A stretch of 64,000 nt of DNA, from positions 47,120-111,119 of the forward strand of contig JBPOJF010000017.1 in the NCBI GenBank assembly GCA_052033915.1, written 5' to 3'. Numbering within the stretch: position 1 is the first letter of the stretch; every line of letters begins with the position of its first letter. The notes under the pieces are model-generated. The model was not told the origin of the DNA. It saw only the letters and a program-made list of their open reading frames with translations, and ran no database searches. This stretch comes from CALMZY01 sp052033915 (lineage in GTDB: Bacteria; Verrucomicrobiota; Kiritimatiellia; CAIQIC01; JAGNIJ01). The translations under genes were made by a program, and so were the position numbers. Of the stretch, positions 8,371 through 17,407 are shown one piece after another.

Positions 8371-9339
8371 TCAGACCGGCTTCTTGTCGTGGTCCTCGAG
8401 AACCCACGGATTCTCGATCATGTACTCCAGGGTCCGGAGAATGCCGTCGCGGATGCCGGTGCGCGGCCTCCAGCCCAGCGCCTTGATACGGCGGGTGTCG
8501 AGGAAGATCAGAGGGCTGTCGCCAACCCAGCCGCGATCGCCGCCGTCGAATTCGAGTTTGGGCGTCAGGTTGAGGCGCTCGCAAATCCAACCGATCGAGC
8601 TTCTCACGTCGCAGTAGTCGTCCGCGCCGAGGTTGAAAATATTCACCTTGTCGTGCGCCTTCTCCAGCGCCAACAGGATCGCGTCGATGCAATCCTGCGT
8701 ATAAAGATAGGATTTTCTCTGACTGCCGTCGCCGAGCACCCTCATCTTCGTCGGATCGGCCAAGAGCTTCTTGTAGAAGTCGTACACATGCCCGTGGTGG
8801 TAGCGCTCGCCCAGAATGGACACGAAGCGGAAGATGTAGCCCTTGATACCGAACCCCTCGGCATATGCCTGGATCATCCCCTCGCCCGCCAGCTTGGAAG
8901 CGCCGTACAGCGACGTCTGGACCGGAAACGGCGCGTCTTCCGGCGTCGGGATCACGCTCGCGTCGCCATAGATCGCGCCCGTCGAGGAAAAGCCGATCCG
9001 GCCCGCGCCGGACGCCCGCATCGCCTCGAGCACGTTCCACGTGCCGATCGTGTTCTGCTCCAAGTCCCGCCGCGGCCGCTGCGTGCCGAAACGCACATCC
9101 GCGTTTGCAGCGAAATGCAGGACCGTGTCGCACCCCTTCATCGCCTTGGAGAGCGCGTCCATGTCGAGGATGTCGCCCTGCACAAAACGGAACGCGGGAT
9201 TTTTCGCCGCGTCGCCGAGGAAACGCCTGAACCCCGACGACAAGTTGTCGTACGCGGTCACCTGGTGGCCCGCCGCGAGAAGACGATCCACGACGTTGCT
9301 TCCAATGAACCCTGCCGCGCCTGTGACAAAACAGTTCAT
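8371..9339 (-). CDS. NAD-dependent nucleotide-sugar epimerase/dehydratase
   Basis: 322-residue extended SDR related to GalE/WbpP. MNCFVTGAAGFIGSNVVDRL is the cofactor loop, FSSTGAIYGDA gives the Ser/Thr region, and SLYGASKLAGEGM the catalytic YxxxK. Start taken at ATG 9339 because AAGGAAA precedes it at good spacing; an in-frame ATG 27 bases upstream lacks this. It is the first gene of the seven-gene minus-strand run, and the 154-base gap to the divergent GT2 gene probably holds both promoters. Which sugar is epimerised cannot be read from the sequence. Confidence 0.83.
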   Translation of the reverse strand: MNCFVTGAAGFIGSNVVDRLLAAGHQVTAYDNLSSGFRRFLGDAAKNPAFRFVQGDILDMDALSKAMKGCDTVLHFAANADVRFGTQRPRRDLEQNTIGTWNVLEAMRASGAGRIGFSSTGAIYGDASVIPTPEDAPFPVQTSLYGASKLAGEGMIQAYAEGFGIKGYIFRFVSILGERYHHGHVYDFYKKLLADPTKMRVLGDGSQRKSYLYTQDCIDAILLALEKAHDKVNIFNLGADDYCDVRSSIGWICERLNLTPKLEFDGGDRGWVGDSPLIFLDTRRIKALGWRPRTGIRDGILRTLEYMIENPWVLEDHDKKPV

Positions 9340-9493
9340 GAGTTTCCTTTGCTCGTCGCGTGTCAATCTAATGAAAGTGTCTCAAATATCAAACCTGAAT
9401 TCACGCGACGACAAAAAACGGAATCGTCGCATCATCCTGCGCATCTAGAGCTTTACGCAGGAATTCGGTTCTGTTAGCTTGCTCTCCTCTTCC

Positions 9494-10246
9494 ATGATGA
9501 ATGAGGGGCAACATCCGTCAGGGCAGGCGCCATCCGTCGAAGCCAGTCTTCTTCTGCCTGCGTACAATGAGGAGAAGCGCATCGCCGGAACGATCGCTTC
9601 GGCGGTTGCGTATTTCGAGAAGACCCGCCTCTCGTTCGAAATCCTGGTCATCGCGGACGGCACGGACCGCACGCGAGACATCGTGTCGGAGCTGGCGTCC
9701 AAGGACCCGCGCATCCGTGTCATGGGCGGCAAGGAGCGGCGCGGCAAGGGCTATGCCCTGCGCTTGGGCGTCCAGGAGGCGCACGGCCGGTACGTCGGGT
9801 TCGTGGACGCGGACAACAAGACGCCCATCGAGCAGTTCGACATGGTCCTCCCCCATCTTCGCGACGGCGCGGAGGTGGTCATGGGCTCGCGCCGTTATCC
9901 CGGCGCGAAGATCGAGCAGAAACAATCGTGGGTCCGCCGGGTCGGCTCCGTCGGGTTCAGCATCTTCATGCACGCCATCGTCGGACTCTGGGACATCCGC
10001 GACACGCAATGCGGCTTCAAGTTCTATCCCCTGCCCGTCGCGCGCAAGCTATTCAGCTTGTCGTTCATCGACGGCTACATCTACGACGTGGAAATCCTCT
10101 TCCTCGCGCGCAAGCTCGGGTATCGCATCGTCCAGATTCCCATCCGCTGGCGCGACGACGGCGACAGCCGCCTCGCGCTCGTCACCCAGAATCTTCAGAA
10201 CTTCCTCGACGTGGTCCGGATCCGGCTGCACCGCTACCCGTGCTAG
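9494..10246 (+). CDS. Family 2 glycosyltransferase (dolichyl-phosphate-glucose/mannose synthase-like)
   Basis: About 250 residues, a GT-A fold enzyme that transfers a sugar from a nucleotide donor, probably to a polyprenyl phosphate. Motifs: SLLLPAYNEEKRI at the N-terminus, VGFVDADNKT (DxD motif), VVMGSRRYPGA, and DTQCGFKFY, the signature of DPG/DPM synthase-like proteins. No C-terminal membrane helices are seen. A TTG at 9479 is possible but ATG 9494 or 9497 is preferred; none has a good ribosome site. Such enzymes make the lipid-linked donor used by GT39-type transferases, of which two lie nearby. Confidence 0.82.
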   Translation: MMNEGQHPSGQAPSVEASLLLPAYNEEKRIAGTIASAVAYFEKTRLSFEILVIADGTDRTRDIVSELASKDPRIRVMGGKERRGKGYALRLGVQEAHGRYVGFVDADNKTPIEQFDMVLPHLRDGAEVVMGSRRYPGAKIEQKQSWVRRVGSVGFSIFMHAIVGLWDIRDTQCGFKFYPLPVARKLFSLSFIDGYIYDVEILFLARKLGYRIVQIPIRWRDDGDSRLALVTQNLQNFLDVVRIRLHRYPC

Positions 10247-10288
10247 ACCGAAGTTGGATTGAAAACGCGGCTTGGAGACCGTGTCTAC

Positions 10289-11554
10289 TCAAGGCGAAGT
10301 CGCCGGCTGAACCGTTTGCCGCCACGGCAGACCGGCGAGCAGGACGACGGCGGACAGCGTGCTGACGATCCCGAGGACGGTCACGACCTGCCACACGGTT
10401 TCGTGGAAGAACGTGACGCCGGCCACGTAGCCGGCGGCACACGCGAGCAGGACGTACGCGGGCTTGAACCGCCGCTGGGCGATCTGGAAATTCGTGAGCA
10501 GATACGTCAATCCCATCGGGGCCATGGCGCACACGACCCAGCGAACGAGCCGGATCATCTCGGGCGTGGGCGCGCGGTCGTTGTACAGGATAAGGAGCGG
10601 AACCCGCGCGAAGAACGCGCAAAGGCCGGCGGCGGCCACGAGAATGACGCCGACATACACGATCGCGCTGACAAGCGTCTTCCAGTTGTGCAGGTCCGTC
10701 GTCCCTGCGGAAGCGACTTTCGGAAACATCGCCAGCGCGATCGGCATCGTCAGAAACACCATCGTCCGGCCGATCGTCGCCGCGCGCGCAAACAGGCCTG
10801 CCTCGTGCGCGTCGGGGAAGAAATGCTTCACCATCACGACGTCCGCGTTCATCAGCACTGCGAAGCCCGCGAGGATCAGCAGGGACCGGATGACGTAGCG
10901 CGTGACGCCCGGAACGCGCTCTTCCGCGGAGCGGGGGCCCCGGATATTCCATCGGAGCCCCCAGACACCCACAACCACGCTGGCCCCGACGCCAAGCAGT
11001 TGCCCCGCCAGCGCCCATTCGGCCGTCGCGGCGATGACCATCACGAACAGCGCCCCCGCGACGAACCGCATAACGCCCCAGATATGCTGGGACGCGGACA
11101 TCCAGAGGAACGATTGCAGTCCCTGCAACGCGCCGATCAGGATCGGCATCAGCAGGCCGCCCACAAGAATGATGCACATGAGCACGACCGGCGCGACATC
11201 GTCCAGATGGAAGAATCCCGCGATCCGCCCGCTCAAGAGGATTCCCGCGACGAGCGCCAGCAGCATCGGAATCGCCAGGTTCCGGCTCCAGCGGCGCACG
11301 AGGTGCGGAACCGCCTGGATTTTTCCGCCTTGAACGAGCAGGGCCGTGTAATGCGCCATCGCGACGCGCAGGGCGTCCATCGGGGTGGAGACGATCAGAA
11401 TGATCCCCAGCATCGCCGAGAGCACGCCGTATTCGGACGGATCGAGCTGGCGGCCCATGACGACGTGGAACAGAAAGTTCGCCGCGTTCCCGACCTGCGT
11501 GGCGGCCATGAGAATCAGGCTGTGCTGGAGCAGACCGTCCCGATGAGTGCGCAT
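10289..11554 (-). CDS. Polysaccharide flippase / oligosaccharide translocase (Wzx-like MATE fold)
   Basis: 421-residue polytopic membrane protein with about 12 hydrophobic segments, of the polysaccharide biosynthesis (Wzx/MurJ-like) superfamily that flips lipid-linked sugars across the inner membrane. Seen: LMAATQVGNAANFLFHVVMG with YGVLSAMLG near the N-terminus, typical of this group, and a long loop near the centre (GPRSAEERVPG). The ATG overlaps the GT2 stop by one base (TGATG), so they are coupled. Together with the upstream GT2 and GT39-like genes it forms a compact synthesise-and-export unit. It converges with the plus-strand GT2 gene across about 40 bases. Confidence 0.75.
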   Translation of the reverse strand: MRTHRDGLLQHSLILMAATQVGNAANFLFHVVMGRQLDPSEYGVLSAMLGIILIVSTPMDALRVAMAHYTALLVQGGKIQAVPHLVRRWSRNLAIPMLLALVAGILLSGRIAGFFHLDDVAPVVLMCIILVGGLLMPILIGALQGLQSFLWMSASQHIWGVMRFVAGALFVMVIAATAEWALAGQLLGVGASVVVGVWGLRWNIRGPRSAEERVPGVTRYVIRSLLILAGFAVLMNADVVMVKHFFPDAHEAGLFARAATIGRTMVFLTMPIALAMFPKVASAGTTDLHNWKTLVSAIVYVGVILVAAAGLCAFFARVPLLILYNDRAPTPEMIRLVRWVVCAMAPMGLTYLLTNFQIAQRRFKPAYVLLACAAGYVAGVTFFHETVWQVVTVLGIVSTLSAVVLLAGLPWRQTVQPATSP

Positions 11555-12327
11555 CAGGTGGTTTCCTTCAGGTGGACGATCCGCCCGATCGTCGCATCGT
11601 AGATCTTTACGATCCAGCGGAACGGCGAATACAGCAGGCGCAGGCGGCAAATCGCCATGAACATTTCCAGCGACGTGCGCCCGATCTTCAGCTTCGACCC
11701 GCCGCGGTCGCTCCACGTCGTGGGCACCTCGGCGATCCGGTAACCCAGCCGCCGAAGCTGGAACAGGAGGTCCACGTCGAACGCCCAGCGCGTGAGGCCG
11801 AGGTGCGGCAGCGCCGCGCGCATCGCATCGCCGCGAAGCAGCTTCGCGCCGCACTGCGTGTCGGTAATCTTCAGCTTGAACAGGAGCCGGACCAGCTTGT
11901 TGAACACGCGCGACGCGATCCGCCGGCTCAGCGGCTGGCGCGGGCTGACTGTTGCGCCGGGAATGTACCGGGACGCGATGATCACGCCGGCGTCGCCGAT
12001 GTGGGTCACGAGATCGTCGAACGCCTCCGGCAGGGTCGCGTTGTCCGCGTCCACGAAGCCGACCCATTCGCCGGTCGCGACCTCGAAACCGCGCATAATC
12101 GCCCCCCCCTTCCCGATGGCCCGGGGCTCGATAATGAACTTCACCTGCGGGCTTCTCGCGGCGACCTCGCGGACGATGTCCTCCGTGCCGTCCCGGGAAC
12201 CGTTCACGACCACGATGAACTCGACATCCTTGCCGTACTTCGCCTCGAAGTAGGACGTGTACGCATCGAGCGTCGGCCGGATGCGGGCCTCCTCGTTGTA
12301 CGCGGGGATGACGATGGAAAGTTTCAT
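11554..12327 (-). CDS. Family 2 glycosyltransferase (polyprenyl-phosphate sugar synthase-like)
   Basis: 257 residues, clearly related to the enzyme at 9494 but not a close duplicate. Motifs: LSIVIPAYNEEARIRPTLD at the N-terminus, GKGGAIMRGF, VGFVDADNATLP (DxD), ASRYIPGA and DTQCGAKLLRG. It would load a sugar onto a polyprenyl carrier in the cytoplasm. Overlaps the upstream GT39-like gene by ATGA and the downstream flippase gene by one base, so the three are probably co-translated. Confidence 0.85.
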   Translation of the reverse strand: MKLSIVIPAYNEEARIRPTLDAYTSYFEAKYGKDVEFIVVVNGSRDGTEDIVREVAARSPQVKFIIEPRAIGKGGAIMRGFEVATGEWVGFVDADNATLPEAFDDLVTHIGDAGVIIASRYIPGATVSPRQPLSRRIASRVFNKLVRLLFKLKITDTQCGAKLLRGDAMRAALPHLGLTRWAFDVDLLFQLRRLGYRIAEVPTTWSDRGGSKLKIGRTSLEMFMAICRLRLLYSPFRWIVKIYDATIGRIVHLKETT

Positions 12328-13883
12328 CTCAATCTGAAGATGCGCAGCGTCGTGAACGCCTGTCCGAATTCCGGGACCCGGCAGATTTCCTCGTACCGCG
12401 TCTCAAGCGCCTTCCAGATTTCGAGGCGCTGCTCCTCCGGAATTTCGGACACGCCCGGCGACTGGATGGCCAGGCTGTAGCCGCTCAACGCCGCCATCGG
12501 GGCCTCCGTGTTCTGAAGGAGTTCCAGCAGCAGTTCCCGGTTCAACACGTGCAGCGTCTCCGCGCGCGCCCGGTCCATGTCCGGGAAGTAGCTGAACGGG
12601 CCCATCTCCATCCCCTCGGGAACGCGCAGGTTCGCCTCGACGGCGAGATAGGTGTCCTGCGTCAGGAGCAGGTCGTCCATCCCCATCTGCCCGGAGATCC
12701 AACTGCCGACCTCGCGCAGTTTTTGAAGCTGGGTCTGATCCTTGACCTTCCACCAGATCCGGTCGCGGCCGGAGATCATCCAGTTCTGGTTGACCGGCGA
12801 AGAGAACGCGGAGGCAACGGACGCGAAAAAAACAAACACGAGGAGCCACAATGTCCAGCGGTCTGAAACTTGAAACGGGAAACTTGAACCCAAGCTCACG
12901 GCCAGCGCAGCGGCGAAGACCGGGAAAACAAGCGCCTGGTAATCCTCATACGGGAACGGCGCCGCGAAATGAACCAGCGTCACCCCCGCGACGACGAGCC
13001 AGAGAAGCGCGTTGAACGGCTCGCCCGGCTCGCGCTCGCGCGCCTTCGTCCAACTCAGCAGCACAACCGCCGCCGCGAGACAGACCGGCAGGAAATACGC
13101 CTGCACAAAGCGCGAGATGAACCCGGCCTTGTACACGAGGCCCGGGAGGAAACCGCCGGCCATCCGGTGCGTGTGATATTCAAACAGGCCGAACAGAAAT
13201 CCCTCGCGCGCGATCAGCAGGAACGGCGCGGCCAGCGCAGCCAGCCCCAATGCGCCGCCGACGCCGAAGCACAGCCAGCGGGAATCGCCGTAGCGGCGGC
13301 GCTGAAAAAGGAGGTAGAGACCCGCGAGCGGCATCGCGACACCCGCCGAAACCCGCGTGCCCGCCGCCAGCGCCAGAAGAAGGCCGCCGAGAAAACAGGC
13401 CGCCCATCCGCCGCGGCCGCGGGCGCCGCTCAAGGCGAGGAGTCCGGCGGCGAGGAAGAAGGTGCAGAGCGAGTACGTTTTGACCAGCGTCGTGAAGTAA
13501 CTCTGATACACGTTCCCCGCGATCAGGATGAACGAGAGCAGCGCGGCGAGCCTTTTCCGGCCGCCCGGCGCGACGCGCGCCGCAAGCGCCGCGGCGGCGA
13601 GCGCACCGAGGAAGCCGATGAGGAGCGAGAACAGGCGTCCGCCGGCCACTCCCCACCGGTCCACCAGCGGCTGGGCCATGGAGTACACCAGCGGGAGCAT
13701 CGGTCCCTGCGTGAACGCAAAATCGCGGTACGGCACCGCGCCGTCGTGCACCTGCCGCGCGGCATAGAGATACCAGCCCTCGTCCTGGTTCAGGTCGCCG
13801 AAATGCAGGTTCGCCGCGCCGAGGACCGCATACAGGATCAGCGCGCACAGCCCCAGAGAAACGAGCCATGGTGTCCGGACCAC
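12324..13883 (-). CDS. GT39-like membrane glycosyltransferase (GTG start)
   Basis: 519-residue polytopic protein with a first helix VSLGLCALILYAVLGAANLH, then the loop LNQDEGWYLYAARQ, in which DE matches the acidic catalytic site of ArnT/PMT-type transferases. Many alternating hydrophobic segments run to about residue 360, and a soluble C-terminal part follows. It is shorter and divergent from the protein at 4418-6505. The start is a GTG at 13883-13881, next to the stop of the M20 gene (TGAGTG). Likely job: transfer of the sugar loaded by the downstream GT2 onto an acceptor in the periplasm. Confidence 0.68.
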   Translation of the reverse strand: MVRTPWLVSLGLCALILYAVLGAANLHFGDLNQDEGWYLYAARQVHDGAVPYRDFAFTQGPMLPLVYSMAQPLVDRWGVAGGRLFSLLIGFLGALAAAALAARVAPGGRKRLAALLSFILIAGNVYQSYFTTLVKTYSLCTFFLAAGLLALSGARGRGGWAACFLGGLLLALAAGTRVSAGVAMPLAGLYLLFQRRRYGDSRWLCFGVGGALGLAALAAPFLLIAREGFLFGLFEYHTHRMAGGFLPGLVYKAGFISRFVQAYFLPVCLAAAVVLLSWTKAREREPGEPFNALLWLVVAGVTLVHFAAPFPYEDYQALVFPVFAAALAVSLGSSFPFQVSDRWTLWLLVFVFFASVASAFSSPVNQNWMISGRDRIWWKVKDQTQLQKLREVGSWISGQMGMDDLLLTQDTYLAVEANLRVPEGMEMGPFSYFPDMDRARAETLHVLNRELLLELLQNTEAPMAALSGYSLAIQSPGVSEIPEEQRLEIWKALETRYEEICRVPEFGQAFTTLRIFRLR

Positions 13884-15065
13884 TCAACCCTCCCCTTGTC
13901 GCAAAGCGTCCGCCATTCCATCGAGAAAGCGCCCCACTATATCACAACCCGCCTGTAGGTCATCCAGATCGATATATTCGTCCGCCGTGTGCGCCTGCTT
14001 GATACTTCCGGGGCCGAACACAACCACCTCGGAAGCGATCTGCGAGAGGATGCCCGCGTCGCTGTACCACGCGGCGCCTTCCAGCCGGGGGTTGCGTCCC
14101 GACTGTTCAATGCCCCGCTTCAGCGCTTGGATCAGGTTGCAATTCTCGGCCGTCTGGAAGGGGCGGCCCACCTTGATCACGCGAACCGAATGAGATGTGA
14201 TTCGGCCCTCTCTTTGAAGATCGACCAGCCCGCCGCGAATCCGTTCGACAATCGCCGCCTCGTCCTCGCCCGGCAGCGTACGCCGGTCCGCCTCGATCGA
14301 GCAGGAGTCCGGCACGATGTTCACCGCGTAGCCGCCGCGGATCATGCCGATGTTCAGCGTCGGCCGGCCCAGAACCGGATCGTGCCGCAACCGCTGATCC
14401 TCCGCGATCCGACGATGCAGAAACTGCATGACGTCCGACATGCCCGTGATCGCGTTCACCCCGCGATCCGGATTCGAGCCGTGGGCCGCGAGCCCGCCCA
14501 CCTCCACACGCAGCCAGATCATTCCTTTATGTGTGTGAATGATCGAAAGCTCCGTCGGCTCAAGCACGATGATCTGGTCCGCGCGAAGGCCCTTCTCGAC
14601 CAGCCGAACCGCGCCGATATTCCCCGTTTCCTCGCCCATCACTCCCGCGAAGACGATCCGCACACCCGCCGCCGCCAGCCTCTCCAGCCGGTCGCGCGAA
14701 AGCGCCGCCAGCGCCGCCGCCATCGGCCCCTTGTCGTCGCACGCGCCACGCGCGTACAGGAGAGACCCTGCGAAGGCCGCCTGGAACGGCGGCCGCGACA
14801 TGCCCGCCACACCCACGGTGTCCATGTGCGCCTCGAAAAGCAGCGTCTTGCTTGGCTGGTCCGGCCCGAACGACGCAATCAGGTTGGGCCGGCCCGGCTG
14901 GACTTCGTCCAATTCGATTTTGAAGCCGGACGCGGCAAGGCGATCGGCAAGAAACGCGGCGATCCTGGCCTCGCCCGCCGAGGCGGGATTCTCGATATAC
15001 TCCGGGCTCACGCTCGGAATGGAAACCAGTTCTTCAAGCAGACGGACAAGTTGTTGATCGGCCAT
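13884..15065 (-). CDS. M20 family metallo-hydrolase (ArgE/DapE-type deacylase)
   Basis: 393-residue zinc peptidase-fold amidohydrolase. Metal ligands can be followed: EAHMDTV (His), ARGACDDKGP (bridging Asp), GVMGEETGNIG (catalytic Glu), VLEPTEL (Glu/Asp position) and KQAHTADEYI (final His). The dimerisation domain insert AAHGSNPDRGVNAI is present. The family includes acetylornithine deacetylase and succinyl-diaminopimelate desuccinylase; which acyl amino acid is cleaved cannot be decided. ATG 15065 is preceded by GGAGCGCC. It leads the GT39-like/GT2/flippase run, although its role there is unclear. Confidence 0.8.
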   Translation of the reverse strand: MADQQLVRLLEELVSIPSVSPEYIENPASAGEARIAAFLADRLAASGFKIELDEVQPGRPNLIASFGPDQPSKTLLFEAHMDTVGVAGMSRPPFQAAFAGSLLYARGACDDKGPMAAALAALSRDRLERLAAAGVRIVFAGVMGEETGNIGAVRLVEKGLRADQIIVLEPTELSIIHTHKGMIWLRVEVGGLAAHGSNPDRGVNAITGMSDVMQFLHRRIAEDQRLRHDPVLGRPTLNIGMIRGGYAVNIVPDSCSIEADRRTLPGEDEAAIVERIRGGLVDLQREGRITSHSVRVIKVGRPFQTAENCNLIQALKRGIEQSGRNPRLEGAAWYSDAGILSQIASEVVVFGPGSIKQAHTADEYIDLDDLQAGCDIVGRFLDGMADALRQGEG

Positions 15066-15307
15066 GGCGCTCCATGAAAAGTTGCCGTACCTTAGGGCAA
15101 ACCATTCCTCTCGGCAATCCGCTTTCGCAGACGCGATTTTGAAATCGCGCCCATCATGTCCCGCCCCAGTGCAGGCTCGTTCGTCCCGTGCGAGCCCGAA
15201 CGTCCGCTGAGGACAGCGGACTCTACACTGTTCGGATCAGCCGCGGGGTGTAGCGTCGCCCGTCCACGGGCGAGCCGTTTCGCGCGAGTCGCTTTCGCAG
15301 ACGCAAC
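15066..15307. repeat. Intergenic block with a 14-bp direct repeat and hairpins
   Basis: No gene. GCTTTCGCAGACGC occurs at 15121-15134 and again at 15291-15304, framing 156 bases that hold GTCCGCT/AGCGGAC (15202-15208, 15215-15221; 6-base loop) and other palindromic bits. A related CTCTCGCAGACCCGC string follows the gene ending at 19039. This looks like a small non-autonomous insertion or a REP-type unit between the M20 and MFS genes. Confidence 0.45.
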
Positions 15308-16498
15308 TCAATCGCGCGCCAGCCGTTTCACCACAATTGAGATCAGCGGCACCAGCCCGAAGAAGAGCAGGCTGCCGATGAAGAACACGGACCGGATGCC
15401 CAGCGCGGACGCGACGCCGCCGCTGACCAGCGGCGCGACCACCCAGCCCACGGAACGCGCCGTCGCGGCCCATCCGAACACCACGCCGCGCTTGTGCTCC
15501 GGCGTCACACGCGAAAGCCATATTTGGAACACGGGATCCAGCCCACCCGCGCAGAAGACCATCCCGAACCGGCAGCCGAAGAGCAGCAGGAAACTGTGAG
15601 CGAGACCCTGCGGCATCATCAGCAGTCCGGCGCCCAGCGCGGACATCTTCCCGATCTTCGGCGGCGGGATCCGGTCCGCCAGCCGGCCCAGCAGCGGCGC
15701 CGCGAGCAGGCCTGCGATCCCGCAGAACGCGCTCAGCGACCCGGTCCAGATCGAGACACCCTGAATCGAGCCGTGAATGTCCTGAACCAGCAGGGGCAGC
15801 ATGGCCTGGTCGAACTGGCGGGCGCCGGCCATGGCCACGATGAGAATGAGGATCGGCAACGCAGGCCCCAGGTCGGCCCAGTGCGCGCGAACCGGCGATC
15901 GCTCGTCCTCGATCTCGGGAATGTGCCGCACGAAGTTCTCCGTTGTACCGAAGGTCACCAGCAGACCCGACGCCAGCAGGAGCAACCCGCCGGCGAAGAA
16001 CGTGCCCCGGAATCCCAACCAATCGGCAAAGACGCCTCCGACGAATGCCCCCACCATGGCTCCCGAGTACATCGCCGCCGTCAGCGCGCCGAGCGCGAAT
16101 CCGCTGCGATGGCTGGGCGTGCTCACGGAGACCATCGTCTGCGCCGCCGTCATCGTCCCGGTGAAGACGCCCTGCATCAGCCGCAGGAGGATCAGCAGTT
16201 CGACGCTGCGGACCGTACCCATCAGCGCCAGCACGATGGCGCCGGCGAAGTTGGCGCGCAGGAGCATGACCCGCCGCCCGTACCGGTCCGCCAGCATGCC
16301 CCAGATCGGCGAGAAGACCGCGAGAGTGAGAGGGGTCGAGGCGGCGAACACCGCGACCCACATTTTGAGCCGTACCGGATCCGTCACACCGAGTTCCTGG
16401 ATGAAGTACGGGGCGAACGGCAGGGCGAAGTTGAAGCCCATGATCGAGATGAACTGCGACAGCCAGATCACCGCGAAGTTCTGTTTCCAGTTGACCAA
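15308..16498 (-). CDS. Major facilitator superfamily transporter
   Basis: 396-residue, about 12-helix MFS permease in the inner membrane, drug or sugar efflux type. The loop between helices 2 and 3 carries GMLADRYGRRVMLLR, the MFS signature, and a second copy, GRLADRIPPPKIG, stands at the same place in the C-terminal half. The substrate is unknown. The likely start is a TTG at 16498-16496, because no ATG lies before the first helix; AGGTG stands a few bases upstream. It is divergent from the HAD hydrolase gene across 68 bases. Confidence 0.82.
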   Translation of the reverse strand: MVNWKQNFAVIWLSQFISIMGFNFALPFAPYFIQELGVTDPVRLKMWVAVFAASTPLTLAVFSPIWGMLADRYGRRVMLLRANFAGAIVLALMGTVRSVELLILLRLMQGVFTGTMTAAQTMVSVSTPSHRSGFALGALTAAMYSGAMVGAFVGGVFADWLGFRGTFFAGGLLLLASGLLVTFGTTENFVRHIPEIEDERSPVRAHWADLGPALPILILIVAMAGARQFDQAMLPLLVQDIHGSIQGVSIWTGSLSAFCGIAGLLAAPLLGRLADRIPPPKIGKMSALGAGLLMMPQGLAHSFLLLFGCRFGMVFCAGGLDPVFQIWLSRVTPEHKRGVVFGWAATARSVGWVVAPLVSGGVASALGIRSVFFIGSLLFFGLVPLISIVVKRLARD

Positions 16499-16566
16499 TC
16501 AGCACCTGTTCATTAAAACACGCACCCCAACGAATACATCAACGAACCAAAACACTACTTTCAACC

Positions 16567-17301
16567 ATGCCGTTCAACAAGAAACCCATCAAGGCCGTCA
16601 TTTTCGACTACGGCAACACGCTGATCGAGTTCGGCAAAACGCAGATCATGTACTGCGACATGGCCCTCGCCAACACGCTCGACCGGCTCTTCGGGAAGGC
16701 AGACCTCGCGAAATTCCGGAAAATCCGCAGCCGGAACCGGCTCGCGCCCTACTCCGGAAACCCGCCCGAGTACAGGGAGAACAACATGGTGGAAATCTCC
16801 ACCAGCCTCGTGCGCGAACTCTACGGCGTGGAGCCTTCCCCCGAGGAAGTCGCCGAAATTCTGCGCACACGCTTTGCAATCTTCACCAAGGTCATCCAGG
16901 CGCCGGACTACGTCTTCGACCTCCTCAAGAAACTCGGCCGCGAATACAAACTCGGACTCCTGTCCAACTATCCCGACGGCAACGCCATCCGCCAAAGCCT
17001 CGCCAATATCGGGCTGGACGGCTTCTTTCGTAGCGTCGTTGTCTCCGGGGACATCGGGCTCGTCAAGCCGCACCCCGTCCCCTTCCTGACCCTTCTCGAC
17101 CAACTGGGCGTCAAGGCCGACCGCGCCGTCATTGTCGGCGACAACTGGCTCGCGGATGTGCAGGGCGGAAAACAGGCGGGACTTCAAACCATCTGGACCA
17201 CCCAGTGGGAATCGCCTGAAGACCTGCCGCGCCGCCCGGGCGACTTCGAACCCGACGCCACAATTTCGCACCTGTCGCAGTTGGAAGGGCTGCTCTTATA
17301 G
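16567..17301 (+). CDS. HAD-family hydrolase
   Basis: 244-residue haloacid dehalogenase-fold phosphatase. Motif I is IFDYGNTLIEFG with nucleophile Asp; motif II LLSNYPDGN; motif III lysine in IGLVKPHPVPF; motif IV VGDNWLADVQGGKQAG. The first motif has DYGNT where the usual form is DxDGT, as in several HAD subfamilies with Gly-Asn. A helical cap lies between motifs I and II. Likely a cytoplasmic small-molecule phosphatase; the substrate is unknown. No clear ribosome site precedes the ATG. Confidence 0.82.
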   Translation: MPFNKKPIKAVIFDYGNTLIEFGKTQIMYCDMALANTLDRLFGKADLAKFRKIRSRNRLAPYSGNPPEYRENNMVEISTSLVRELYGVEPSPEEVAEILRTRFAIFTKVIQAPDYVFDLLKKLGREYKLGLLSNYPDGNAIRQSLANIGLDGFFRSVVVSGDIGLVKPHPVPFLTLLDQLGVKADRAVIVGDNWLADVQGGKQAGLQTIWTTQWESPEDLPRRPGDFEPDATISHLSQLEGLLL

Positions 17302-17407
17302 CGCCGGTGCCGCCGGCCGGCGCGCCACGCCGGACCTCCGCTCATTTTTCCTCTACCCGGACTTGCCGCCTGGTGTAAGATAGCAGGGAAGTCTAAGGGG
17401 GCAAATC

